A stretch of DNA of 64,000 bases from Hymenobacter sedentarius (GCF_001507645.1 NZ_CP013909.1:372001-436000), one strand, 5' to 3'. Shown: positions 39,558-48,940, counted from the stretch's first letter. Notes: generated from the sequence alone by a model not told the origin. A program made the numbers and translations.

Positions 39558-41093
39558 ATGCTCACTAAAACCTTCGGCTCGGCCGTGCAGGGCGTCAATG
39601 CCTACACCATTATCATTGAAGTGGTGGTTTCGGCCGGAACGGGGTTCAACGTGGTGGGCCTGCCGGACAACGCCATCAAGGAAAGCCAGCAGCGCATTGA
39701 GGCGGCCTTGAAATTCCGGGGCTACCGTATGCCACGTACCAAGGTGGTGGTGAACATGGCCCCGGCCGACATCCGCAAGGAAGGCGCGGCGTACGATTTG
39801 CCCATTGCCCTGGGCATTCTGCACGCATCGCAACAGCTCAATTCGGAGCGACTGAGCGAGTACATCATCATGGGCGAAATGTCGCTTGATGGGGAGCTGC
39901 GCCCGATAAAGGGCGTGCTGCCCATCGCCATTCAGGCCCGCAAAGAAGGCTTTAAGGGCATCATCCTGCCCAAGGAGAATGCCGAGGAAGCGGCCATCGT
40001 CAACAACCTGGACGTGATAGCCGTTGGGAGCATGCAGGATGCCATCGACTTTTTTGAAGGGCGGCTGGACATCACGCCCACCACGATTGATACTCGTGAC
40101 TTATTCCAGCATTCGGTCAACAAATACTCCGCTGACTTTGCCGATGTGCAGGGCCAGGAAAACATCAAGCGGGCGCTGGAAATAGCCGCGGCCGGCGGCC
40201 ACAACGTGATTATGATCGGGCCACCCGGCGCGGGCAAGACCATGCTGGCCAAGCGCCTGCCCAGCATCCTGCCGCCGCTGAGCATGCAGGAGGCCCTGGA
40301 AACCACCAAGATTCACTCCGTAGCAGGCAAGCTGGCCGGGGGCGGGCTGCTGAGCACGCGGCCCTTCCGGGCGCCGCACCACACCATTTCGGACGTGGCG
40401 CTGGTGGGCGGCGGCAGCAACCCGCAGCCGGGCGAAATCTCACTCTCGCACAACGGCGTGCTGTTTCTGGACGAGCTGCCGGAATTCAAGCGCACGGTGC
40501 TCGAGGTGATGCGCCAGCCACTGGAAGAGCGCCGCGTCACGATTTCGCGGGCCAAAGTCAGCATCGAATTTCCGGCCAACTTCATGCTCATTGCCAGCAT
40601 GAATCCCTGTCCGTGCGGGTATTACAACCATCCGGAGAAAGAGTGCGTGTGCGGCCCCGGCGTGGTGCAGAAGTACCTGAACAAGGTATCGGGCCCGCTG
40701 CTCGACCGCATCGACCTACACGTGGAAGTGACGCCCGTGACCTTTGACCAGATGACGGCGACGCGCAAGGCCGAAACCAGCGCCGACATCCAGCCCCGGG
40801 TAGACAAGGCCCGCCAGGTGCAGGAAACGCGTTTTAAGGACTACGCCGACATCCACTCCAACGCCATGATGCCGCCGCAGATGGTGAAGGACGTGTGCCA
40901 AATCAGCGAAGCGGGACGCATGCTGCTGAAAACGGCCATGGAGCGCCTCGGCCTCTCGGCCCGCGCCTACGACCGTATTTTGAAAGTAGCCCGCACCATT
41001 GCCGACCTGGCCGGCACCGAAGAAATCCAGATTCAGCACCTGGCCGAAGCCATTCAATACCGCAGCCTCGACCGCGAGGGCTGGGCCGGCTAA
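39558..41093 (+). CDS. YifB/ComM family Mg-chelatase-like AAA+ ATPase
   Basis: The 511-residue protein has an N-terminal Lon-like domain (residues ~1-165), then a Mg-chelatase-like AAA+ module with Walker A GPPGAGKTMLAKR (~221) and Walker B VLFLDELPEF (~302), the NPCPCGYY..ECVCGP cysteine cluster, and a C-terminal helical domain. ComM in Vibrio is a hexameric helicase that drives branch migration during transformation; Bacteroidota homologues are usually just called YifB. The gene ends 6 bp before pyrD. Confidence 0.92.
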   Translation: MLTKTFGSAVQGVNAYTIIIEVVVSAGTGFNVVGLPDNAIKESQQRIEAALKFRGYRMPRTKVVVNMAPADIRKEGAAYDLPIALGILHASQQLNSERLSEYIIMGEMSLDGELRPIKGVLPIAIQARKEGFKGIILPKENAEEAAIVNNLDVIAVGSMQDAIDFFEGRLDITPTTIDTRDLFQHSVNKYSADFADVQGQENIKRALEIAAAGGHNVIMIGPPGAGKTMLAKRLPSILPPLSMQEALETTKIHSVAGKLAGGGLLSTRPFRAPHHTISDVALVGGGSNPQPGEISLSHNGVLFLDELPEFKRTVLEVMRQPLEERRVTISRAKVSIEFPANFMLIASMNPCPCGYYNHPEKECVCGPGVVQKYLNKVSGPLLDRIDLHVEVTPVTFDQMTATRKAETSADIQPRVDKARQVQETRFKDYADIHSNAMMPPQMVKDVCQISEAGRMLLKTAMERLGLSARAYDRILKVARTIADLAGTEEIQIQHLAEAIQYRSLDREGWAG

Positions 41094-41099
41094 CTTCCC

Positions 41100-42134
41100 A
41101 TGTACAAGGCGCTTGTAAAACCTGCCCTTTTCTCCCTCGACGCAGAGCGCGCCCACCACTTGGTTTTCGACAACCTGCGTCGGGCGGCGCGCGTGCCGGG
41201 CGCCAAGGCCTTGCTGCGGGCTCTGTACGACTACCAGCATCCCAGCCTGGCGCGGGAAGTATTTGGGCTGAAATTCCCCAATCCGGTGGGCCTGGCGGCG
41301 GGTTTTGATAAGAACGCCGCGCTGACGGACGAGCTGGCCACACTGGGCTTTGGCTTTGTGGAGATTGGCACGGTGACGCCCCGGCCGCAGCCCGGCAACC
41401 CGCTGCCGCGCCTGTTCCGGCTGCCGCAGGACGAAGCGCTGGTGAACCGGATGGGCTTCAACAACGACGGCGCGGAAGTGGTGGCGGCCCGGCTGGCCCG
41501 GCGCCGGAACCGGCAGCTCCTCATCGGCGGCAACATTGGCAAGAACAAGGACACGCCGAACGAGCAAGCCGCCGCCGACTACGTGGCCGGCTTTGAGGCC
41601 CTGGCCGAGGTGGTCGATTACTTTGTGGTCAACGTGTCGTCGCCCAACACGCCCAACCTGCGGCAGTTGCAGGAGAAAAAGCCGCTCATTGAGCTGCTCC
41701 AGTAGGTACAGGCCCGCAACCTGGCCCGCCCCACGCCCCGGCCGCTGCTGCTCAAAATTGCGCCCGATCTCACCGATTCGCAGCTCGACGACATCCTCGA
41801 AATAGCCCAGGAAACCGGGTTGAGCGGCCTGGTAGCCACCAATACCACCATTAGCCGCGATAACCTTAGTACCAATGCTGCCCAGGTGGCGGCCTTGGGT
41901 GCGGGTGGCTTCAGCGGCCGGCCGTTGCGGGCCCGGGCCACCGAGGTTATCCGCTATTTGCACCGCCGCACGGATGGGGCACTGCCCATTATCGGCGCGG
42001 GCGGCATTCACTCGGCCGCTGATGAGCTGGAAAAGCTAGCAGCTGGTGCTTCCCTGATTCGGCTTTATACCGGGTTTATTTACGAAGGGCCGGCGCTGGT
42101 GAGCCGGATTAATAAGGCGCTGGTCAAGGGCTGA
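41100..42134 (+). pseudogene. pyrD: Dihydroorotate dehydrogenase (quinone), interrupted by an in-frame amber codon
   Basis: The frame codes for a class 2 dihydroorotate dehydrogenase of about 344 residues, which oxidises dihydroorotate to orotate with quinone. A membrane-associated N-terminal helix, the FMN site (GLAAGFDKNAALTDEL), the catalytic-serine motif VVNVSSPNTPNLR and the C-terminal [27 protein letters not shown] are present. At 41703-41705 a TAG interrupts it after residue 201; the same frame continues from 41706 with normal sequence (VQARNLARP). CAG to TAG is the simplest change. The enzyme lacks its second half if the stop is real. Alternatives are a sequencing error, readthrough, or a functional copy elsewhere. 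Confidence 0.88.
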
Positions 42135-42160
42135 GGCGCATTTATTGCGCTGGCTGCGGC

Positions 42161-43312
42161 CTAGAGTCGGGCTCCTACCTTGAACTCAATCACATCGGCC
42201 GCGCCGCGGTGAATCTTCAAATCGATGGCGCCAAAGAGCAGGTTGGTGAAATGGTACTTCAGGCCCAGACGCTCGTAGTAGGCCGTGCTCGACTTGTAGG
42301 GCGCGTACACATAAAAGCCCAAGTGCGACACAAACGCCAGCCGGCCAAACAGCAGCTCGTGGCCCACAAAGGCGCCCACTTTTTTCACATCGGGCTGCGT
42401 GAGGCCTGCGCGGGTGGTGTCTTCCAGCTGGGCTTGCAGGCTGCGGTCATAGAAGCCTTCCACGCCGGCCAGCAGATTGGATTTGCGGTTTACGCGCCGC
42501 CCCACGGCGGCCGTCACCGAGTTCACGAGGTACTTGTGGCGGTCGCCCTCGGTGCGCTGCTTGAAGCCCAGGCTGGTGCTGAAGTTGAAGAAGTTGTGGC
42601 ACAGCTCGGCCGGCGCGGGCGCGTGGGCGTTGGTTTGAGGGGCGTGGCGCTGCTCGTGGTAGTTAAGCCCCAGCACTACGGAGGGCAGGTTCACGCCAAA
42701 ATTGGGCTTGGTGGTGGCGCCGTTGGAGTAGTGGTTTAGCCCCACGCCGGCTAGCAGGCCCAGGTGCGGCGTGAGGGCGTAGTCGTACTCAAACCGAAAC
42801 TGCAGGGTAGCGTTCAGCGCCGAGCTGGCGATGGTGTTTTTGTGGTTGGTGTCCTGGTTGTAGGGGTTGGAGAGGTAGGCCAGGCCGGCGCCGAGGCGGA
42901 AGCTGAAATCGTGCTTGGGACCCCGCGAAAACGACTTGCTGATGTAGGGGCTGGCCGACCAGACGTAGCCGAGCACGGGGTTGTGAAAATCGTAGTACGT
43001 GAGGGCCACGCCCACTTTCGGGTACTTGTACCAGCCGTGCCAAGGCGCGCTCCCGGTGGTCTGGCGCTGGAAGTTGAGCTCAAACCCCGTGGGGTGGGAG
43101 GCGACCAGGTGCCGGATGGCGTAGGTATGCGCCAGAATGATGCTGCCCTGGGCATAGGCTCCTACCACCAGCGGCGCCCGGGGCGCAACTACTGGCGCCG
43201 AAACCGCGGCTGCGGCCGTGTCAACCTGCGCGGCCACGGGGCGGGCGGCCAGCGCCATCAGCAAGAACAGTAAGCCGCTAGAACGCTGCCGCAATGAGGA
43301 CGCTACCCTCAT
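42161..43312 (-). CDS. PagL-like acyloxyacyl hydrolase (lipid A 3-O-deacylase)
   Basis: The 383-residue product has a signal peptide ending near RPVAAQ (residue ~29) and an outer-membrane barrel. The motif GLNHYSNGATTKPNFGVN matches the catalytic His-Ser dyad (HxSN) region of PagL, which removes the 3-O-acyl chain from lipid A. It is longer than PagL itself by a second half rich in barrel strands, as in Bacteroidota homologues. It faces the 43514-46810 row of beta-barrel genes divergently. The 200-bp gap between holds an imperfect -7-like TAAGTTTTG for the + gene. Confidence 0.8.
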   Translation of the reverse strand: MRVASSLRQRSSGLLFLLMALAARPVAAQVDTAAAAVSAPVVAPRAPLVVGAYAQGSIILAHTYAIRHLVASHPTGFELNFQRQTTGSAPWHGWYKYPKVGVALTYYDFHNPVLGYVWSASPYISKSFSRGPKHDFSFRLGAGLAYLSNPYNQDTNHKNTIASSALNATLQFRFEYDYALTPHLGLLAGVGLNHYSNGATTKPNFGVNLPSVVLGLNYHEQRHAPQTNAHAPAPAELCHNFFNFSTSLGFKQRTEGDRHKYLVNSVTAAVGRRVNRKSNLLAGVEGFYDRSLQAQLEDTTRAGLTQPDVKKVGAFVGHELLFGRLAFVSHLGFYVYAPYKSSTAYYERLGLKYHFTNLLFGAIDLKIHRGAADVIEFKVGARL

Positions 43313-43513
43313 AGCCCAAGCGCCAGAATAGACCCCAAATCACAACTCAACAGTTGGAATAACAGCATGTTACCTAAAAATTAATTTTTCATTTTTCAGC
43401 AACCCCTCATCTCGAAACGTCGGTATAAAGCCGATGCCCGAAGAGTAAGTTTTGCAGCTCTAAAATTATCCTATCCCACCATTTATTCTATCTCACCATT
43501 TCACTTTATCCCC

Positions 43514-44263
43514 ATGAAAAATATTGCAATACTAGCCCTGTCTATTTTGAGTATCTCGGTGGCCCGGGCTCAAGGGTCGGAAGATTTCCGCCTGGGAGCA
43601 AAAATCGGCGCCACGTACTCCAGCATTTCCGGCGACAACGTTTCGCAAATTACCGGGCCCAACTTCAGCAGCGACCTCGGCGACTACAAGTTGGGCTATA
43701 ATGCAGGTATCACCGCGAATGTACCCATTAGCAGCGACGGGTTTTTCTCCCTGCAGCCCGAGCTGCTCTACAACCGCAAAGGCTACGAAATCAAGTCGAA
43801 GCAGACCAGCAACCTGCCCAGCGGGGTTTCGTCGTTCGAGTTTGAGCAGCAGCGCGTGCTGCACTACCTGGACGTGCCCATTCTGGCGCGCATCAACGCG
43901 GGCGGCCTGTTTTTTGAGCTGGGACCGCAGGTGAGCTACTTGTTTGGGTCTAAAAACAAGCAGCAGACCACCACCAAATACTCCAATGGCACTAAAGACA
44001 AGGTGGAGGACAACGGCAGCTTTCAGGACTACACTGGCATCGCCCGGGGCGATAAAGACAAGTCGGACTTGGCTCAATTTGACATTTCGGGCGTGGCCGG
44101 CATCGGCTTTATGACCGAGGGCGGGCTGAGCCTGGACCTGCGCTATGCCCGCGGCTTCAACTCCTTGATTGATACCAAGAACGTGCCCAACAGCCAGGAG
44201 CCCAAGGCTTTCAACAACGTCTTCACGCTCCAGTTGGGCTACCTGCTGCCGTTTGGCCAATAG
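43514..44263 (+). CDS. PorT-like outer-membrane beta-barrel protein 1
   Basis: The 249-residue protein has a signal peptide ending at ARAQ (residues ~16-20) and the small-barrel (OMP_b-brl_2) pattern. The landmark strands are FRLGAKIGATYS, SLQPELLYNRKGYE, LDVPILARIN and LFFELGPQVSYL; the last strand ends in LQLGYLLPFGQ. These eight-stranded barrels are very common in Bacteroidota; a role is rarely known. It is first of four related genes in a row, and a strong terminator follows. Confidence 0.85.
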   Translation: MKNIAILALSILSISVARAQGSEDFRLGAKIGATYSSISGDNVSQITGPNFSSDLGDYKLGYNAGITANVPISSDGFFSLQPELLYNRKGYEIKSKQTSNLPSGVSSFEFEQQRVLHYLDVPILARINAGGLFFELGPQVSYLFGSKNKQQTTTKYSNGTKDKVEDNGSFQDYTGIARGDKDKSDLAQFDISGVAGIGFMTEGGLSLDLRYARGFNSLIDTKNVPNSQEPKAFNNVFTLQLGYLLPFGQ

Positions 44264-44291
44264 CCCGGCTGGGCCTGGCAGGCCAGAGTAT

Positions 44292-44341
44292 GGATACAAG
44301 AAGGCCCGGATTTTCCTAAGAAGCCGGGCCTTCTTGTATCC
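44292..44341 (+). terminator. Hairpin terminator
   Basis: Perfect 18-bp arms (44292-44309, 44324-44341) ending in CTTGTATCC, between barrel genes 1 and 2. Confidence 0.8.
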
Positions 44342-44400
44342 AGCTGAATTTCTTGAGCTAGCTGCCGGGTGAGCAGTATTACCGCATAGCAATTATTCTA

Positions 44401-44408
44401 TAGCTTTG
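44401..44408 (+). promoter_or_regulatory. -7 element (TAGCTTTG) of barrel gene 2
   Basis: Exact TAnnTTTG match 36 bp before the ATG; no clear TTG at -33. With the preceding terminator this makes barrel gene 2 a separate transcription unit. Confidence 0.5.
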
Positions 44409-44443
44409 GTGATAATCAAGCTCCTCACTTCTACACTCCTCTC

Positions 44444-45208
44444 ATGAAAAAAGCACTTCTATCCCTTGGGCTGCTGGCCGGCATGGTTGGCGCCGCGCAA
44501 GCGCAAACGGGTATCAAAATTGGCCTTAAAGCGGGGGCCAACATGTCCAGTTTCACGGGCACCGACAAGCAGGACGTAACGTCCCGATTCGGCATCAGCG
44601 CTGGGGCCACCTTCAATTTTGCCTTGTCCGACATGATTGCCGTGCAGCCGGAAGTGCTGTTTTCGCAGAAGGGCATGAAGCTGCGCTATACCGGCGATGA
44701 TTCCAGCGATGCAACCGTATTCAACAGTACCGGCAACGTATCCGGCACCTTCGGCCAAACCCTGACCTACCTCGATGTGCCGGTGCTCTTGCGCGTGAAC
44801 ACCGGGGGCAGCTCCGGCGAGGGCTTGTTTTTTGAATTGGGCCCCCAGGCCAGCTTTCTCGTCGGCCAAAAGAGCGCCATCGACCGGGGCGACAAAGCCA
44901 CCGTGGTGCTGGCCGGCCCCAACCGCACCAACCCCACGGGCGGCAGCATGCCGGCCTTCGCCGTGGGCAGCAGCACCGACGACTTCAACCGCGTAGCGTT
45001 TGGCTACGTGGCCGGCTTCGGCTACCAGCTGCCCAGCGGCCTGAGCATGGGCATCCGCTACACCGGCGACATTTCGCAAGCGTACAAAGACGGCAGCGGC
45101 ACGGCCGACGCCCTGAAGCCCTACCAGGCGTTTGACGCCAGGTTTACCAACCCGAAGGTGCACAACTCGGTGTTTCAGCTGCAGGTGGGCTATACGCTGG
45201 GCCTGTAA
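44444..45208 (+). CDS. PorT-like outer-membrane beta-barrel protein 2
   Basis: The 254-residue protein has signal peptide MKKALLSLGLLAGMVGAAQAQ and the same strand landmarks as its neighbours: IGLKAGANMSS, AVQPEVLFSQKGMK, LDVPVLLRVN, LFFELGPQASFLVG, and a final FQLQVGYTLGL. It carries a longer loop of about 25 residues after the GPQASFLVG strand, containing NRTNPTGGSMPAFA. Surface loops of such barrels vary most. Function unknown. Confidence 0.87.
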   Translation: MKKALLSLGLLAGMVGAAQAQTGIKIGLKAGANMSSFTGTDKQDVTSRFGISAGATFNFALSDMIAVQPEVLFSQKGMKLRYTGDDSSDATVFNSTGNVSGTFGQTLTYLDVPVLLRVNTGGSSGEGLFFELGPQASFLVGQKSAIDRGDKATVVLAGPNRTNPTGGSMPAFAVGSSTDDFNRVAFGYVAGFGYQLPSGLSMGIRYTGDISQAYKDGSGTADALKPYQAFDARFTNPKVHNSVFQLQVGYTLGL

Positions 45209-45231
45209 TCGCGGCGCTTTTTCGGCTAAAC

Positions 45232-45260
45232 AGCCCGGCTCCCCTTTAGGTCCGGGCTTT
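45232..45260 (+). terminator. Probable hairpin terminator
   Basis: A 7-bp stem AGCCCGG/CCGGGCT with a 13-nt loop, followed by TTTGTTATT, just after barrel gene 2. Confidence 0.55.
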
Positions 45261-45377
45261 GTTATTATCAGGCCTTTAAAGTATAAAACCAACTATTTAT
45301 TCGGCTAATCAGTATACTGCCCGGCGCTGAAATGAGCCCGGACCTTTCGTATCAAAGCAGCCTTATTCTCTTATACC

Positions 45378-45983
45378 ATGAAAAAAATCATCACGACCCT
45401 CGCCTTGCTGGCTTGCGCGGCCGGCGCAGCCCAGGCCCAATCCAACTCCATCGGCATTACGGCGGGCTACGGCCGCACCAGCCTCACGGGCAAAAACAGC
45501 AACTACAACGCGAAGACGCACTCGGCGTACCAGGCGGGCCTCATGGCCGATGTGTATGTGGGCGAGGTGGTGTCGTTTCACCCCGAGCTGCTGTACACGC
45601 TGCAGTACTACGATGCCACCGAAGGCTCCAGCTCGTCGCTCGCCGCACTGAGCCGCGACGTTTCCTACATCAACGTGCCGCTGCTGGCGCGCTACCACGC
45701 CGATGGCTTGTTCTTTGAAGCCGGCCCCGAAGTCAACTTCGCGCTGGCCGCCAAAAACGAGGCCGGCAACGACGTGAAAAGCGACGTGAGCCCCGTGGCG
45801 CTCGACTACGTGGTCGGCCTGGGCTACCAGCTCAGCAGCGGCCCGTCGATTGGCATCCGCTACGATGGCGGCTTCACCAACACCTACAAGGACACCGCGG
45901 CTAACGGCCTGGGCAATGGCAAGCTGAAAAACAGCACTTTCTGGCTCAACCTCGGGTATTCGTTCGGCGGCACCGGCCGCTAA
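45378..45983 (+). CDS. PorT-like outer-membrane beta-barrel protein 3
   Basis: A 201-residue member of the same family: signal peptide ending GAAQAQ, strands IGITAGYGRTS, SFHPELLYTLQYY, INVPLLARYH, LFFEAGPEVNFAL, and final FWLNLGYSFGG. It is the shortest of the intact copies because two surface loops are reduced. A strong terminator follows. Confidence 0.87.
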   Translation: MKKIITTLALLACAAGAAQAQSNSIGITAGYGRTSLTGKNSNYNAKTHSAYQAGLMADVYVGEVVSFHPELLYTLQYYDATEGSSSSLAALSRDVSYINVPLLARYHADGLFFEAGPEVNFALAAKNEAGNDVKSDVSPVALDYVVGLGYQLSSGPSIGIRYDGGFTNTYKDTAANGLGNGKLKNSTFWLNLGYSFGGTGR

Positions 45984-46000
45984 GAAACCCCAAGCTTACC

Positions 46001-46045
46001 CACGCAAAAGCCCGGTTTCCGCCATGGAAACCGGGCTTTTGCGTG
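46001..46045 (+). terminator. Hairpin terminator
   Basis: Perfect 20-bp arms (46001-46020, 46026-46045) with AAAAG/CTTTT centres and a 5-nt loop. Confidence 0.85.
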
Positions 46046-46138
46046 GAGGTGGGTGCGGCTAAGTTGGGCTGATTTCGTGCAACAAGTTTGCATTAGCGGG
46101 GAGCAAGCTCCCAGTGGACATGGTGGTCGGAGGGTGTG

Positions 46139-46146
46139 TAGATTTG
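46139..46146 (+). promoter_or_regulatory. -7 element (TAGATTTG) of the broken barrel gene
   Basis: Exact -7 match 17 bp before the first ATG at 46164; -33 not evident. Confidence 0.4.
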
Positions 46147-46163
46147 TCGATACAAACTCTTCC

Positions 46164-46810
46164 ATGTTAATGAGAAACTTCTACCTTCCACTTTCGCTGT
46201 TGCTGAGCTTCGCGGGCATGGCACATGCCCAATCTTCACAAGTCGGCCTCAAGCTGGGCGGCAGTTTGGCCCAGTACCGGGGCAATGACGCATTCGTGGG
46301 CAACTGCAATCTGGGAGGCTATTGCGGCGGCGGCGTGCTGCAATTGCCCCCGGGGTCGGTTTTTTCGGTACAGTTGGAGCTGCTGTATTCGCAAAAAGGC
46401 GCCCGCGGCCAAACCTTCGCGCTGCCGAATTACATGAGCGTGTCGGGCGCCCAACGCCTGGCTTACCTGGAATTACCGGTATTGGCCAAACTACGCAGCA
46501 TCATGGGCTTTTTCGTAGAAACAGGGCCTACTTTTGCCTGCTGAGCGCCCGTGTCGAATCAAACGGGCAAAGCAATTACGAAAATCGAAGCAAATTCAAA
46601 CCGTTCGAACTGGGCTACGCCGTTGGGACCGGATTTCAGGCGGAAAACGGACTGATACTGGGTGTGCGCTACTGCCGAGGGCTGACGTCGGTGTTCCAAG
46701 CCGGCGCTTATCAGCACGTCTACGGTCAAGCCGACATTTACAACCAAACGTTTCAGCTATACGCGGGGCTTCTTTTCGCTGGCCGGCCCACAACTGAATT
46801 TCCAAAGTAA
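46164..46810 (+). pseudogene. PorT-like beta-barrel protein 4, frameshifted
   Basis: The first part (ATG 46164 or 46170) codes for a signal peptide ending GMAHAQ and the strands VGLKLGGSLAQY, SVQLELLYSQKGARG, LELPVLAKLR and FFVETGPTFA, then meets TGA at 46542. The rest of the barrel continues in another frame from about 46538 (LLSARVESNG..., FELGYAVGTGFQAENG, ending LYAGLLFAGRPTTEFPK) to TAA at 46808. Comparison with the neighbours (GPQVSYLF) suggests a deletion of one or four bases near 46537-46541. Either a recent pseudogene or an assembly indel. The second ORF overlaps the terminator by its stop codon. Confidence 0.82.
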
Positions 46811-46840
46811 AGCCCCGCTCTCGGGGACGAGCGGGGCTTT
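46809..46840. terminator. Bidirectional hairpin terminator
   Basis: Perfect 12-bp arms (46809-46820, 46829-46840) between the broken barrel gene (+) and the dipeptidase gene (-). Confidence 0.85.
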
Positions 46841-46865
46841 AAGTGGAGCGTCAACCGGGCGCTAC

Positions 46866-48230
46866 CTACTGAGCCGCGGCGTAGTTGCGGTAGAAATGCG
46901 GGATGGTTTCGATACCCTTCAGGAAGTTGAAGACGCCGAAATGCTCGTTGGGCGAGTGGATGGCATCGGAATCGAGGCCGAAGCCCAGCAGCACGGTGTC
47001 GAGGCCCAGCTCCGACTTGAACATGGCCACGATGGGGATGGAACCGCCGCCGCGCGTGGGCACCGGGCGCTTGCCGAAGGTGGTTTCCATGGCGTCGGCC
47101 GCGGCTTTGTAGGCCACCGAGTTGGTGGGCGTCACCACGGGCTCGCCGCCGTGGTGGGGCCGCACTTCTACCGTGACGCCGACGGGCGCGATGCTTGTGA
47201 AGTGCTTCTGGAACAGCTCCGTGATTTCGGCCGAGGTCTGGTGGGGCACCAGGCGCATGGAGATTTTGGCGTGGGCCTGCGAGGCGATGACGGTTTTGGC
47301 GCCTTCGCCCGTGTAGCCGCCCCAGATGCCGTTCACGTCGAGCGTGGGCCGGATGCTGGTGCGCTCCATGCTGCTGTAGCCTTTTTCGCCGTAGCTGGCG
47401 GGCAGGCCGATGCTTTTCTGGAACTCCTCTTCGGAGAACGGGGCTTTGGCCATCTCGGCGCGCTCCTCGGTGCTCAGTTCGTCTACCTTGTCGTAGAAGC
47501 CGGGAATGGTGATGTGGCCGTTCGCATCGTGCAGGCTGGCAATCATCTCGCACAGGGCGTTGATGGGGTTTTGCACGGCACCGCCGTAGAGGCCGGAGTG
47601 CAGGTCGCGGTTGGGGCCGGTCACGGTTACTTCGTGGTAGCTCAGGCCGCGCAGGCCCACCTCGATGCTGGGCACGTCGTTGGCCAGAATGCCGGTATCT
47701 GAAATCAGGATGACGTCGGCTTTTAGCTTGGCTTTGTTGGCTTTCACGAAGATTTCGAGGTTGTTGGACCCAATTTCTTCTTCGCCTTCAAACATGAACT
47801 TGATGTTGCAGGGCACGCCGCCCTGGCCGTCGCGCATCATCATCTCGAAGGCTTTCACGTGCATGTACACCTGGCCTTTGTCGTCGCAGGCGCCGCGGGC
47901 GTAGATTTTGCCGTCTTTGATAACGGGGTCAAACGGCGGCGAGGTCCACAGCTCGTAGGGGTCGGCGGGTTGCACGTCGTAGTGGCCGTACACCAGCACG
48001 GTGGGCTTGCTCGCGTCGGTGATGTAGTCGCCGTACACGATGGGGTTGCCGGCCGTGGGGCAGATTTCCACGTTCTGCACGCCGGCTTCTTCGAGGCGCG
48101 TTTTCAGGTAGTCGGCGGCCCGCAGCACGTCGCCGTGAAACTTAGGGTCGGCCGATACCGAGGGAATGCGGAGCCAGTCAATCAGCTCGTCGAGAAAGCG
48201 CGTTTGGTTGTCGGAAAGGTAATTGGCCAT
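46866..48230 (-). CDS. M20 family dipeptidase
   Basis: The 454-residue cytoplasmic metallopeptidase has the dinuclear-zinc motifs of M20: VYGHYDVQPAD, the bridging Asp in GACDDKGQ, the catalytic Glu in FEGEEEIGS, and a dimerisation domain (residues ~200-350). It hydrolyses dipeptides or releases small residues (CNDP/PepV-like). The start is ATG 48230. TACTTTTA, one base from the -7 consensus, lies about 45 bp upstream on the - strand. It converges with the broken barrel gene over a shared terminator. Confidence 0.93.
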   Translation of the reverse strand: MANYLSDNQTRFLDELIDWLRIPSVSADPKFHGDVLRAADYLKTRLEEAGVQNVEICPTAGNPIVYGDYITDASKPTVLVYGHYDVQPADPYELWTSPPFDPVIKDGKIYARGACDDKGQVYMHVKAFEMMMRDGQGGVPCNIKFMFEGEEEIGSNNLEIFVKANKAKLKADVILISDTGILANDVPSIEVGLRGLSYHEVTVTGPNRDLHSGLYGGAVQNPINALCEMIASLHDANGHITIPGFYDKVDELSTEERAEMAKAPFSEEEFQKSIGLPASYGEKGYSSMERTSIRPTLDVNGIWGGYTGEGAKTVIASQAHAKISMRLVPHQTSAEITELFQKHFTSIAPVGVTVEVRPHHGGEPVVTPTNSVAYKAAADAMETTFGKRPVPTRGGGSIPIVAMFKSELGLDTVLLGFGLDSDAIHSPNEHFGVFNFLKGIETIPHFYRNYAAAQ

Positions 48231-48364
48231 GCGAGGCAGGGAAGTATGGTGATGGGTTGGGAACGGTAGAGTAAAAGTAGCGGGCGCGGCCGATACCGCT
48301 CCAACAGCTTTTGGGGTTCCGGCGCGGCGCCATTCGCAATTATTGGGCTGCTCACCAGGCTCGA

Positions 48365-48940
48365 TTACAAGCGCGCATCCAGCACCAGCTCACGCAGCAT
48401 TACCTCGCCCAGTTTCCAGGCTTCGGCCCAGTCTTTCTCGGGGCTTTCGAAGGTGAGCAGGTAGAGCGTATCGGTCTTGGCGTTGGCCAGAGCCATTTGG
48501 TACACCACGCGGGGCTCGGCCTCGGAGGGCGCTTCGCGGTAGCGCACCGCGCGCTTGTAGAACGGGCCGTCTACCGAGGAAGTCTTGTCCAACTGCTGCT
48601 GCCCCGGGCCAAATCCGGTTCGCAGCATCAGCAATTCGGCGTAGTCGGCGGCTTGGCGGCCGGTCTTGGCCTTCACCTTGCGCACCACGTTCAGCGACGC
48701 CCCGGTCTGAAACTCGCCGCTCTCCCCTATTTCATCGCGGGTCAGGAAGTAGGTGGTGGCGCCCTTCTGCCCGTCGGCCTTGTAGTACCAGCCTTCGGGC
48801 AAGGGCATGGCGGCTTTAATGTCGGGCAGCGCCTGCCACCGGAAGCCCGCCGGGGCCGTGCCCAGGGCGGTGTTGTATTTCTGCGCGGCCGCGGGCAGCG
48901 TGAGAAACAGCAGAATCAGGAAGCGAAGCAGGTACCGCAT
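48365..48940 (-). CDS. Secreted hypothetical protein
   Basis: A 191-residue protein with a signal peptide ending LPAAAQ (residue ~20). The mature part has PEGWYYKADGQKGATTYFLTRDE and LLTFESPEKDWAEAWKLGEVML. That pattern resembles periplasmic proteins of the PsbP/photosystem-like or DUF1795 fold (an amphiphilic beta sheet with a C-terminal helix), but the match is weak and no function is implied. It is 81 bp upstream of plsY's stop, on the same strand. Confidence 0.78.
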   Translation of the reverse strand: MRYLLRFLILLFLTLPAAAQKYNTALGTAPAGFRWQALPDIKAAMPLPEGWYYKADGQKGATTYFLTRDEIGESGEFQTGASLNVVRKVKAKTGRQAADYAELLMLRTGFGPGQQQLDKTSSVDGPFYKRAVRYREAPSEAEPRVVYQMALANAKTDTLYLLTFESPEKDWAEAWKLGEVMLRELVLDARL

